A stretch of 64,000 nucleotides of DNA from JAKSSE01 sp045597645 (GTDB lineage Bacteria; Bacillota; Clostridia; Lachnospirales; Lachnospiraceae), in the NCBI GenBank assembly GCA_045597645.1, contig JAZLKM010000020.1, positions 1 to 64,000 on the forward strand, given 5' to 3'. The position numbers and the translations under genes are program-made. Each line of letters starts with the position of its first letter. Position 1 is the stretch's first letter. A model generated the notes under the pieces. It had not been told where the DNA came from, did not search any database, and worked only from the letters and a program-made list of their open reading frames with translations. Shown here in pieces: positions 17,746 to 26,529 of the stretch.

Positions 17746-20206
17746 TCATCGTATAGGAAAAGCTATTTCACTGCTATCATATCTGATGCAGGGAATCATT
17801 GCGACGTTGAGCGCAATAGTATTCCAAAAGCTAAGTGCTCAGTGGGTTGTCACCTTGACGCTGGGCTGGGTGCTAACCTTTTTGATTCTTTGCGTGATAA
17901 ATTCAAAGACCCAGACAGGAAAGAGGATTTACTGTTTAATCAATTTCTTGTTTTCCACTGTGCTGGCAATTGGCATATGTATTCTGTTTAGGACTGAGCA
18001 TGTCTTTTTTATGATGATTTTTGTTCAGTGGTTGGTTTGCATTACTTTCCTTGACAAGAAAGTAAATGTGTCGCTGCTTGCACTTCACATTGCGATAGTG
18101 ATTTGCTTTAGGTTTGTAAAAATCCCTGATATGCGCGACCAGTATGATAGCACTGAGATGCTGGGCGGTATTGTCGTATTGCTGCTAGCCTTCTGGATAT
18201 CATCTACATTGATAGATATGATTGAGTATAGGCAAAAATATATGAAAGAACATGAAGAGAGCCTCGTGGATTTGCTTGACGTCATAGAGATGAAATGTGA
18301 GGAGGCTGAGACTGCCAGTCGGGAGAAGAGTTCATTCTTGGCTAACATGTCCCACGAAATTCGCACTCCTATCAATGCTGTGCTGGGACTTGACACCATG
18401 ATTTTGCGTGATAGCAATCAAGAGGGTGTAGTCAAGTATGCCAGAGATATACAGAGCGCAGGCAGAAGTCTTTTATCCCTTATCAATGACATCCTTGATT
18501 TTTCGAAGATTGAGTCAGGCAAGATGGAGTTGGTCTACAGTGACTATGATTTTGCTAGTATGGTGAATGACATAGTAAATATGATTAAGCCAAAGGCAGA
18601 GGATAAGGGGCTGGAATTTCTCATAGATGTCAACGAAAAGCTCCCGTGCGGATTCCAGGGTGACGACAATCGTATAAAACAGATATTGGTTAATCTTCTT
18701 ACAAATGCAGTTAAGTACACAAAGGAGGGATCTGTCAGCCTTGTTGTCGACCATAGATGTGAGGATGAGTATGCCTTCATAACTTTCTCCGTTATGGATA
18801 CTGGAATAGGTATTAGGCCTGAGGACATTGGCAAGCTGACAGAGAAATTTGTCAGAATAGAAGAGTCTAGGAATCGAAATATTGAAGGCACAGGCCTTGG
18901 TATAAATATTGTAGTTAGCCTGCTCCAGCTGATGGACAGCAAGCTTGAGGTTGAAAGTGTATATGGACAAGGCTCTAATTTTCATTTTTGTATAAAGCAG
19001 AGGATTATTAACAACGAGCCTATAGGCGTATTTGCAGAGAGAATTCTTGAGTACGGAAGCGACGAAAAGTATCAGGTGTCATTCTGCATACCGGATAGCA
19101 GACTTCTTGTGGTAGATGACAATGTGATGAATCGTAATGTATTCATCAATCTTTTGCGCGACATGGAGTGCCAGATAGATGAGGCAGAGTCAGGCGTACA
19201 GTGCCTAGAACTGGTAATGCAACGCAAGTACGATGTAATTTTCCTTGATCATATGATGCCGGAAATGGATGGTATTGAGACATTCGAGCGTATGAGAAAT
19301 ATCGTAGCCGATGACTATCCAAACAAGAATACACCGGTTGTTATCTTGACGGCCAATGCCATAGGTGGAGCTAGGGAAGAGTACTTAGCAAAGGGCTTTG
19401 ATGAGTATCTGTCGAAGCCGATTGATGCAGATGATCTGGAAGAGATGATTGGAGAGATGATTCCAGACAGCAAGAAGAAGCCTGCCAAGAAGCGTGATGC
19501 CAAGGAACTGGAAAAGAAGAAAATACAGACTCCAGAGTATGATTTGGCTGATATGCCAAATATAGATGGAGTAGACTGGCGCAATGCGGTACAGAGACTT
19601 ATGAGCGAAGAATTGCTTATGGCTGCAATAGAGGGATTCTCTGAAATGGCTGATGAGGACATGCTGTCACTTGAGGGAATGCTGGGAGCTCTTCAGACGA
19701 CTGATACAGATGAAAATTACAATGTTTTCCGAATTACTGCGCATTCAATGAAATCTAATGCAGCTACTATAGGAGCGAATCATGTAGCAGGCTTAGCTAA
19801 GCTGCTGGAATATGCCGCAAGGGACAAGAATATTGAAACAATAGAACGATTAATGCCTGTCTTTAAAGTTGAGTGGTATAAGCTAAGGGATGCCATAAAT
19901 GAAGGCTTCGGATATGGCGTTGCTGATGAGACCGTGCCAGAGCAGGAATCAAATGTAGCGACAGATTGTGTTGTAGATAAGCAACCTTATATAGAAACTG
20001 TCAGACTGGGCGAGTATCTCAACATAATGAAATCTGCCGCCGAAGAGAGGGATATAGACATTCTTAATGCTGTGCTAGAGGCATTATCAGAGTATTCGTA
20101 TCCGGACGAACTTAAGAACCTGATTTCAGACTTAAGAACAAGCGGCAGGAACATGGATATTGATTCTTGCAAAGAGATTATAGATGTAATTCTGCAGATG
20201 CTGTAG
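17735..20206 (+). CDS. Hybrid sensor histidine kinase with receiver and Hpt domains
   Basis: An 823-residue membrane kinase. About six hydrophobic segments span residues 10-160 with little extracytoplasmic loop, suggesting an intramembrane sensor. Then come HisKA with H207 ('FLANMSHEIRTPINAVLG'), HATPase boxes ('NLLTNAVKYTK', 'DTGIGI', 'GTGLGI'), a receiver with D505 ('IFLDHMMPEMDG'), a charged linker (about 578-600), and an Hpt domain with H670 ('ITAHSMKSNA'). This allows a His-Asp-His relay, but the last partner is not encoded nearby. It is translationally coupled to the lipid-kinase-like gene and 24 bases upstream of proA. Confidence 0.92.
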   Translation: MRDNHRIGKAISLLSYLMQGIIATLSAIVFQKLSAQWVVTLTLGWVLTFLILCVINSKTQTGKRIYCLINFLFSTVLAIGICILFRTEHVFFMMIFVQWLVCITFLDKKVNVSLLALHIAIVICFRFVKIPDMRDQYDSTEMLGGIVVLLLAFWISSTLIDMIEYRQKYMKEHEESLVDLLDVIEMKCEEAETASREKSSFLANMSHEIRTPINAVLGLDTMILRDSNQEGVVKYARDIQSAGRSLLSLINDILDFSKIESGKMELVYSDYDFASMVNDIVNMIKPKAEDKGLEFLIDVNEKLPCGFQGDDNRIKQILVNLLTNAVKYTKEGSVSLVVDHRCEDEYAFITFSVMDTGIGIRPEDIGKLTEKFVRIEESRNRNIEGTGLGINIVVSLLQLMDSKLEVESVYGQGSNFHFCIKQRIINNEPIGVFAERILEYGSDEKYQVSFCIPDSRLLVVDDNVMNRNVFINLLRDMECQIDEAESGVQCLELVMQRKYDVIFLDHMMPEMDGIETFERMRNIVADDYPNKNTPVVILTANAIGGAREEYLAKGFDEYLSKPIDADDLEEMIGEMIPDSKKKPAKKRDAKELEKKKIQTPEYDLADMPNIDGVDWRNAVQRLMSEELLMAAIEGFSEMADEDMLSLEGMLGALQTTDTDENYNVFRITAHSMKSNAATIGANHVAGLAKLLEYAARDKNIETIERLMPVFKVEWYKLRDAINEGFGYGVADETVPEQESNVATDCVVDKQPYIETVRLGEYLNIMKSAAEERDIDILNAVLEALSEYSYPDELKNLISDLRTSGRNMDIDSCKEIIDVILQML

Positions 20207-20230
20207 AAAGATAGATAAAAGAGGAAGAAG

Positions 20231-21541
20231 ATGGCAAATAACATGAAAGTGGCTGCTGCTAAAATGAAGCAGGACAGCTCAAAGATGGCAGCACTGTCAA
20301 TAGATACGAGAAATTCAGCGCTATTGGCTATGAAGGAAGCTTTGCTAGAACAAAAAGGAAGCATTTTTGCAGCTAATTGTGAGGATATGAAGGCTGCCGA
20401 AGAGGCTGGAATCGCGGAATCCGTAAAAAAGCGACTTAAGTTTGATGAACATAAGCTGCAGGATGTACTGGCAGGAATAGAGGGGCTGATAGCTCTGCCA
20501 GATCCGATAGGCAGACTTCAGCTCGAGAGGGAACTGGATGAGGGACTGCTACTTAAGAGAGTTTCGTGCCCAATAGGAGTAATAGGTATTATATTTGAGG
20601 CAAGGCCAGATGCGCTGATTCAGATATCATCACTGTGCATAAAAAGCGGTAACTGTGCTATTTTGAAGGGCGGAAAAGAGACTGCTAGGACCAATAAAGT
20701 GCTCTTTGATATTATTTATAAAGCAGTGACAGCAGCGGGGCTGCCTCAGAACTGCTTATTACAAGCTGAGCTACACAATGAAATCGATGAGCTATTGCAG
20801 TGCCATGAGAGTGTTGACCTGCTGATTCCTCGTGGGTCCAACGCTTTTGTTCAGTATATTATGAATAACACCAAGATTCCTGTTATGGGTCATGCAGACG
20901 GTATATGCCATACGTATGTGGACAAGGACGTAGACCTTGAGGCAATGCTCCCGGTTATCGTTGATGCCAAGACCCAGTATACCGCGGCATGTAATGCGAC
21001 AGAGACTCTTCTTGTGCACCGTGATATTGCAAAGAATGCACTTCCGCAGATTGCAAAGGCGTTAACAGAAGCGGGCGTGAGACTTCGCGGTACAGCTGAA
21101 GCTGCAGAAATACTAAGTGGCTGTATTTCTGATGCAGACCTTATGGGCGAAGATGAGTTCAACAAAGAATATCTGGATATGATTATATCCGTAAAGCTTG
21201 TGGATGGCGTAGATGATGCAATTGAGCATATCAATAGATTCGGTTCTCACCATACAGACTGTATTTTAACTCAGAATCAGAATACAGCGGAGTATTTTAT
21301 GCAGCTTGTTGATTCGGCAGGCGTCTATCAGAATTGCTCTACCAGGTTCGCGGATGGATTTAGATATGGGTTTGGCGCGGAAGTAGGAATTAGCACTGGA
21401 AAAATACATGCCAGAGGCCCTGTGGGACTGGAGGGTCTTGTGACTTACAAGTACAAAATGTTTGGTCATGGTCAGATTGTTGGCGACTATGCGTCAGGAA
21501 AAAGCCAGTTCCATTTTAAAGATCATAGCGTAAATAACTAA
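20231..21541 (+). CDS. proA: Glutamate-5-semialdehyde dehydrogenase (gamma-glutamyl phosphate reductase)
   Basis: A 436-residue aldehyde dehydrogenase-fold enzyme for the second step of proline synthesis: NADPH-dependent reduction of gamma-glutamyl phosphate. Family signatures are 'PIGVIGIIFEARPDALIQIS', 'LLIPRGSNAFVQYI', the active-site Cys254 in 'QYTAACNATETLLVH', and 'RFADGFRYGFGAEVGIST'. It is slightly longer than usual at the N-terminus. No proB is present in the window, so proline genes are split. It follows the hybrid kinase closely with no terminator between, suggesting read-through from upstream. Confidence 0.96.
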   Translation: MANNMKVAAAKMKQDSSKMAALSIDTRNSALLAMKEALLEQKGSIFAANCEDMKAAEEAGIAESVKKRLKFDEHKLQDVLAGIEGLIALPDPIGRLQLERELDEGLLLKRVSCPIGVIGIIFEARPDALIQISSLCIKSGNCAILKGGKETARTNKVLFDIIYKAVTAAGLPQNCLLQAELHNEIDELLQCHESVDLLIPRGSNAFVQYIMNNTKIPVMGHADGICHTYVDKDVDLEAMLPVIVDAKTQYTAACNATETLLVHRDIAKNALPQIAKALTEAGVRLRGTAEAAEILSGCISDADLMGEDEFNKEYLDMIISVKLVDGVDDAIEHINRFGSHHTDCILTQNQNTAEYFMQLVDSAGVYQNCSTRFADGFRYGFGAEVGISTGKIHARGPVGLEGLVTYKYKMFGHGQIVGDYASGKSQFHFKDHSVNN

Positions 21542-21592
21542 AAAATTGAGGTGTCCCAAATCCTAGAAGTGTTGCTGCAAGGCGACATTTGT

Positions 21593-22456
21593 TTATCTGT
21601 TTAATATCTGATATTTCTTTGGAGACATTCCGACTCTCTCATTAAATGCTCTGGAGAAGGTTGAATAGTTATTGTATCCTACCAAGAAACATACGTCGTA
21701 AGGAGATAGTCCCTGGGCCATATACCATTGGGCCAGGGATATTTTTTTTGCTGTAATGTAGTGCTTGAGAGAGTTGCCAGAGTACTGCTTGAACAGCCTG
21801 TTTAGATAATCGCTGTTGTGGTGCAGTTCTTTTGCGATGAACTCAACGGTGCAGTCCTTTGCCAGATTATCCTCCACTATCTGATAAATGTCGGTTACTA
21901 AGGGCGGAAGGATATTATGATACTCAGGAGATTCGTGATTACTCATATGCGTATTTATAAATACCATGAGCTCGGTGAGGTAGGCTTTTTGCATGAGTCT
22001 GTGAGCATACCCCTTCTCAGCGATGGTTCGTTCGAGCTTTGCACATATCTCATTACAAGTGGCTATAGCGTCCTCGTCTAATTTTATGAAGTTTAGTTTG
22101 TTGGCTGGACGGCTGGTGAAGCACTCGGCCAGATCAGTGTGCTTATCGCAAATTGACGGGAAATAATCTTCGCGGATATTGATGGTGACACGTTCGTAGC
22201 TGGGTAGATCCGTGAGCATAGTGCCGTGGAAGGTGTAGGGACTTATAAGCATAAGATCGCCGCGCTCAAGCTTTTTGGCGTCGGATTCTACATACATGGT
22301 CACATCGCCGGCTAGAAATAGTAGCATTTCGTACCCATTATGGTTGTGCAATGTTGGTGTAGTATAAATCTCAGTTCTGGCAAATTTGTGTTCGCAAATG
22401 ATGTTTCCGTCAATAAAACTGTAGGGATTATTGTACTCTTTTTTCATATTCTTCAT
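21593..22456 (-). CDS. AraC-family regulator of the aldouronate locus
   Basis: A 287-residue regulator with an N-terminal cupin domain ('TPTLHNHNGYEMLLFLAGDV', 'RGDLMLISPYTFHG') and a C-terminal double helix-turn-helix ('CTVEFIAKELHHNSDYLNRL', 'SPYDVCFLVGYNNYSTFSRA'). The frame stays open 72 codons further upstream, but that part is hydrophobic and unlike the family. The ATG at 22456 has AAAGGTG upstream and gives a normal length. It is divergent from the xylan side-chain transporter and GH67 genes and is their likely activator. Confidence 0.87.
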   Translation of the reverse strand: MKNMKKEYNNPYSFIDGNIICEHKFARTEIYTTPTLHNHNGYEMLLFLAGDVTMYVESDAKKLERGDLMLISPYTFHGTMLTDLPSYERVTINIREDYFPSICDKHTDLAECFTSRPANKLNFIKLDEDAIATCNEICAKLERTIAEKGYAHRLMQKAYLTELMVFINTHMSNHESPEYHNILPPLVTDIYQIVEDNLAKDCTVEFIAKELHHNSDYLNRLFKQYSGNSLKHYITAKKISLAQWYMAQGLSPYDVCFLVGYNNYSTFSRAFNERVGMSPKKYQILNR

Positions 22457-22760
22457 GCTTTTCACCTTTAAATGGACATTTTTGCGCTTATTTTGAGAAT
22501 ATTTGATAAGAAAACGATTAAGTATAATAATATATGAGAAATGCATAAAATACAACCCTAAAAAGTCGGAAAATGCAAAAAAAATGAAGAAAATCGTGTA
22601 TTTAGGGGTAAAATTCAGTGCTATAGTAAACTCATCGGTCGAAATGCACAAAACAACACAGTATGTACACATAAAACTGTGCGGTTTAACGAAACGCGAT
22701 TTAGTTATTTTCTAAGGCTTAGTCAATCTGCTTTAGAGATCATCAAATCAGGAGAGAATA
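22457..22760. promoter_or_regulatory. Divergent control region of the aldouronate locus (304 bases)
   Basis: A plus-strand extended -10 (TGC TATAGT, 22619-22627) lies 134 bases before the first permease gene. Half-sites CCCTAAA (22556-22562) and TTTAGGG (22601-22607) form an inverted pair 45 bases apart just upstream. AT-rich -10-like hexamers for the AraC gene occur around 22510-22535 on minus. No small gene is evident. Confidence 0.45.
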
Positions 22761-23708
22761 ATGAAGGAAAAGCAAAAAGTAAAGACTCGCAATAAGCAGA
22801 GTGCAGGTACTTATCTGAAGAAGTACTGGCAGCTGTACGCTTTGCTTGCTATACCGATGATTTACCTGGTGGTATTCAAGTATGCACCGATGGTATACAT
22901 TCAGATAGCATTTAAGAAGTACAGTATCGTAGAGAGCATTTGGAAGCAGCCATGGGCAGCAAATCATGGATTTGAGTATTTCATCAAGGCATTTGGTAAT
23001 AATGACTTCAAGTACGCGTTGAGAAATACATTGGTACTTAACCTTTTAGATCTTATTATTGGATTCCCGGCACCAATCATTTTTGCACTGATACTTAATG
23101 AGCTGGCATTCCCGAGATTCAAGAAGGTTGTACAGACCATCGCTTACATGCCACACTTCCTTTCTTGGGTTATCATCTACAGCTTGGCACTTCAGCTGTT
23201 GGCACCAAATGCAGGTCTTATCAATATGTGGATCAAGGATATGGGAGGCACAGCAATCCCGTTCCTGAATGAAGTTAAGCATTGGGTAGGTACTTACATC
23301 GGATTTGGTGTATGGCAGAACTTCGGTTGGGGATCAATCGTATATCTGGCAGCAATTGCTGGCATCAACCCAGAGCTGTACGAGGCAGCATCAGTAGATG
23401 GTGCAGGACGATTTAGAAAGATATGGCACATCACTCTTCCGAGTATTAAGCCTACAATCGTAGTCCTCCTTATCATGAGCCTTGGTAATATTCTTGGAAG
23501 CGGCTTCGACAGACCATTCGCATTCCAGAACAACTTGGTAATGAAGTGGGCAGACGTTATTTCAACATTTGTATACCGTGTAGGTATTAAGGGACTTCAG
23601 TTCTCACTTACAACAGCAGTTGGTTTATTCCAGTCAGTAGTTGGTGTATTCTTCCTGCTTATGGCTAACTGGATATCTCGCAAGCTCGGCGAGCGCGGAA
23701 TTTGGTAG
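22761..23708 (+). CDS. Sugar ABC transporter permease (LplB-like)
   Basis: A 315-residue permease with six predicted helices. The N-terminus 'YWQLYALLAIPMIYLVVFKY' and 'APMVYIQIAFKKY' and the EAA loop 'ELYEAASVDGAGRFRKIWHI' are typical of LplB/MalF-type subunits in oligosaccharide importers. With the next gene, the binding protein at 24695 and GH67, it matches the aldouronate transporter cluster known from Paenibacillus and Geobacillus. No ATPase is encoded here, so a shared MsmK-type ATPase elsewhere is expected. It starts at ATG after AGGAGAG. Confidence 0.92.
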   Translation: MKEKQKVKTRNKQSAGTYLKKYWQLYALLAIPMIYLVVFKYAPMVYIQIAFKKYSIVESIWKQPWAANHGFEYFIKAFGNNDFKYALRNTLVLNLLDLIIGFPAPIIFALILNELAFPRFKKVVQTIAYMPHFLSWVIIYSLALQLLAPNAGLINMWIKDMGGTAIPFLNEVKHWVGTYIGFGVWQNFGWGSIVYLAAIAGINPELYEAASVDGAGRFRKIWHITLPSIKPTIVVLLIMSLGNILGSGFDRPFAFQNNLVMKWADVISTFVYRVGIKGLQFSLTTAVGLFQSVVGVFFLLMANWISRKLGERGIW

Positions 23709-23721
23709 GAGGTAGGACGAC

Positions 23722-24594
23722 ATGAAAATAAAATCTTTAAGCGCCAGAATCGGCGATTGGATATTCGTTCTCATCTGCGTACTGGTATCGATTATCTGCC
23801 TTGTACCGATGCTGAACCTATTAGCTAAATCATTAAGTGGTACCGATTATCTTGTAAGAAATGCCGTATATCTTATTCCTAAGGGACTCAATTTTAACGC
23901 TTATGTGACGGTACTTAGTGATAAGAAGTATATACTTGCATTCTTCTGGACAGTATTGCTTACTGTTATATGTACAGTACTTTCACTTACAATGACTACC
24001 CTTTGCGCATATCCGCTTATATTTGATGGACTTAAGGGTAAGGGCGTTATCAACGTATTTATAACAATTACAATGTTTTTCAATGCAGGTGCGATTCCTA
24101 ACTACCTGCTTATGAAAGCACTGGGATTATTAAGTAATCCGCTTGTACTTATCATACCTAGCTGCCTTAGCGTATATAACATGATTATCATGAGGAGTTT
24201 CTTCTATGGTATACCGGACAGCTTGAGAGAATCGGCGCAGATAGATGGAGCTACATTTATTCAGATACTTACGAAGATATATGTTCCACTTTCAAAGCCG
24301 GTATACGCAACACTTGCTCTTTTCTACGCAGTAGGTCGTTGGAACGGATACTCAGATGCTTTGGTTTACATGAGAGAAGAGAAATATTATCCATTGCAGC
24401 TGCTTCTGTACAACATCCTGAACAATATTAATCAGGTTGAAGTAGCAACGCAGGAGGGCTTCTCAACACCGGGTCTGTCAGAGTCACTTAAGGCAGCGAT
24501 AGTAATGTTCTCAACCATTCCGATTCTTATGATTTATCCATGGTTGCAGAAGTACTTCATCCACGGTGTAACACTTGGAGCAGTAAAGGAGTAA
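23722..24594 (+). CDS. Sugar ABC transporter permease (LplC/YtcP-like)
   Basis: A 290-residue permease partner. Six helices are predicted, with the family's 'FVLICVLVSIICLVPMLNLL', 'MFFNAGAIPNYLLMKALGLL' and EAA loop 'SLRESAQIDGATFIQILTKI'. The C-terminal 'PILMIYPWLQKYFIHGVTLG' followed by AVKE is diagnostic for the YtcP/LplC group. It follows the first permease by 13 bases. The binding protein comes after it, behind a 100-base gap that has its own strong ribosome site. Confidence 0.92.
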   Translation: MKIKSLSARIGDWIFVLICVLVSIICLVPMLNLLAKSLSGTDYLVRNAVYLIPKGLNFNAYVTVLSDKKYILAFFWTVLLTVICTVLSLTMTTLCAYPLIFDGLKGKGVINVFITITMFFNAGAIPNYLLMKALGLLSNPLVLIIPSCLSVYNMIIMRSFFYGIPDSLRESAQIDGATFIQILTKIYVPLSKPVYATLALFYAVGRWNGYSDALVYMREEKYYPLQLLLYNILNNINQVEVATQEGFSTPGLSESLKAAIVMFSTIPILMIYPWLQKYFIHGVTLGAVKE

Positions 24595-24694
24595 TTAGGA
24601 ATAATCAGCAAAGGCTGTTGTTCATAAAGTGACCAAAAAGAGTAAGTGCTTTAGGTCATGAGTAAATTCTTTTATAAATTACGGAGGGTAAAAA

Positions 24695-26398
24695 ATGAAG
24701 AAAAGAATTTTTGCCGCATTGCTTGCAGGCGCAATGACATTCTCATTGGCAGCATGCGGACAGAGCGATGCACCGGCAGCATCAGCACCGGCAGCATCAA
24801 GCACTGAGACAAAGACTGAAGCAGCTGCAGATACTACTGCGGAAGCTCCAGCTAGCGAGCTCGTAGATGGCAAGTTCGCTGAGACCAGACAGATTACCGT
24901 AGAGATTTTCGATCGTGGTAATGACGGTGGTTCAGATCCAGAGGACAACCTTTACACTGAGTACATCAAGAAGGGTATGCTCGAGGATCATAACGTAGAA
25001 GTAACCTTCAAGAAGGTTCCTCGTTGGACTGAGGTTGAGGATATCAACAACCTTCTTGCAGCAGGCGATGCACCAGATATCTGCGTAACCTACAGCTATC
25101 CTACTATTCAGACTTACGCTCAGATGGGCGGTGTAGTTGATCTTTCAGATTATGTTGATACCTACAAGGCAGACCTTCCAAACCTTTGGGGATGGCTTGA
25201 GGAGAGCAACATTTACTGGGATAAGGATCCTAAGGATGGCACCATCTGGGCTATCGAAGCAAGACTTGCAGTAAGCAACCGCGTACTTACCTTCGTACGT
25301 CAGGATTGGCTTGATGCACTTGGAATGCAGGCTCCTACCACTATCGATGAGTTCGAGGCTATGCTTGTTGCATTCGATGAGAATGCTAGCACCCTTCTTG
25401 GCGCAGACGCAGACAAGATGGTTCCTTACTCTGTAAGCTACGATGTAGGTTGGAGAGCAGCTACTCTTATCGAGGCATTTATCGATCCAGCAATCTCTGA
25501 TAAGGAGTTCTACATCAACGGATTTGATGACAGAAAGGTAACCCAGAACGGTACTAAGGAAGCTGTAAGACTTCTTAACAAGTGGTACAACATGGGTCTC
25601 CTTTGGGATGACTTCGCTCTTTACGGAAGCGGTGATACCAGCGAGGATGACATGATCAAGGCTGGTTATGTAGGCGCATTTACTCACAACTGGGATTATC
25701 CATATCGTAATGGTGAGGACAGCATCAATGCTAACCTTGCAAGAAACGTAGGCGAGGATGCTAAGTTTGTAGCTATCGATTGCTTCAAGGGACCGACTGG
25801 CAAGTATACCAAGTTCGTTCCAGGTCCGGTTGACCGTAAGGTATTCTTCCCAAGCACCAATGATGAGCCTCTTGCATCAATGCTTTACCTTGATTGGATC
25901 TCAGATCCAGAGCACATCCACTATCTCCAGGTTGGTGATGAGGGTGTTACCCATACTGTAACTGATGATGGCGCAATTGCTATTCAGCCAGCTACTGGTG
26001 ATGCAATCCAGAACTCTGGTATGAACATCGACTATACCATTACCTGTAACGGTCTTAAGCTCATCAGCGAAGACCTTACCAACAAGTCTAGAGCACTTAA
26101 CTACCCAGGTATTGCTCCAGAAGACGTTTTGAGCGCTCATACTATAGCTAATACAGACCTTAAGGTTCTTAAGAATGTAAACGTAGGCGCTATTGAGGCT
26201 GAGCAGGGTGTAGGTGATACACTTTCAGCTAAGAGAGATCAGGTATACGACAACGCAGTTGTTGCAAAGGAAGCTGATTTCGATGCAGTTTGGGATGCTG
26301 GAATGGCAGATTATCTGTCAGCTGGTGGACAGGCTATTATCGACGAGCGTACTGAGAAGTGGGCAGAGTTCTTCGGCGATGCTGATATGCTCCCATAA
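24695..26398 (+). CDS. Extracellular sugar-binding lipoprotein (LplA-like), probably for aldouronates
   Basis: A 567-residue lipoprotein. The signal sequence ends in LAAC (Cys at residue 21), then an Ala/Ser/Thr-rich tether to about residue 55. The mature domain has 'NNLLAAGDAPDICVTYSYPT', 'YAQMGGVVDLSDYVDTY' and 'RQDWLDALGMQAPTTIDEFE', as in the large LplA-type family 1 binding proteins. It should capture methylglucurono-xylooligosaccharides, judged by its neighbours. The gene order permease-permease-binding protein is unlike the more usual binding-protein-first order. A terminator follows. Confidence 0.9.
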   Translation: MKKRIFAALLAGAMTFSLAACGQSDAPAASAPAASSTETKTEAAADTTAEAPASELVDGKFAETRQITVEIFDRGNDGGSDPEDNLYTEYIKKGMLEDHNVEVTFKKVPRWTEVEDINNLLAAGDAPDICVTYSYPTIQTYAQMGGVVDLSDYVDTYKADLPNLWGWLEESNIYWDKDPKDGTIWAIEARLAVSNRVLTFVRQDWLDALGMQAPTTIDEFEAMLVAFDENASTLLGADADKMVPYSVSYDVGWRAATLIEAFIDPAISDKEFYINGFDDRKVTQNGTKEAVRLLNKWYNMGLLWDDFALYGSGDTSEDDMIKAGYVGAFTHNWDYPYRNGEDSINANLARNVGEDAKFVAIDCFKGPTGKYTKFVPGPVDRKVFFPSTNDEPLASMLYLDWISDPEHIHYLQVGDEGVTHTVTDDGAIAIQPATGDAIQNSGMNIDYTITCNGLKLISEDLTNKSRALNYPGIAPEDVLSAHTIANTDLKVLKNVNVGAIEAEQGVGDTLSAKRDQVYDNAVVAKEADFDAVWDAGMADYLSAGGQAIIDERTEKWAEFFGDADMLP

Positions 26399-26432
26399 TA
26401 ATTCTTAGAACAAACGTTAAAAAGTAACTGTT

Positions 26433-26462
26433 AACTCCCAGGCCAAGTGCCTGGGAGTTTTT
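26433..26462 (+). terminator. Terminator/attenuator between binding protein and GH67 genes
   Basis: An 11-bp stem (26433-26443 with 26449-26459), 5-base loop, then five Ts. It should make the binding protein mRNA more abundant than that of the enzyme. Confidence 0.85.
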
Positions 26463-26529
26463 AAAAGAAGCACTAGTATGGTTGATGCTGACACTTACCA
26501 GATTGGCCATGTATAGAGAGAGAGAAGAC

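Noticed and set aside
22506..22522. Catabolite-responsive (cre) site near AAAACGATTA
   Set aside because: It has at least two to three mismatches at conserved positions of the consensus and is poorly placed relative to the plus-strand promoter.
22457..22672. N-terminal extension of the AraC protein (72 codons)
   Set aside because: It is hydrophobic, unlike the family, and a good ribosome site precedes the internal ATG.
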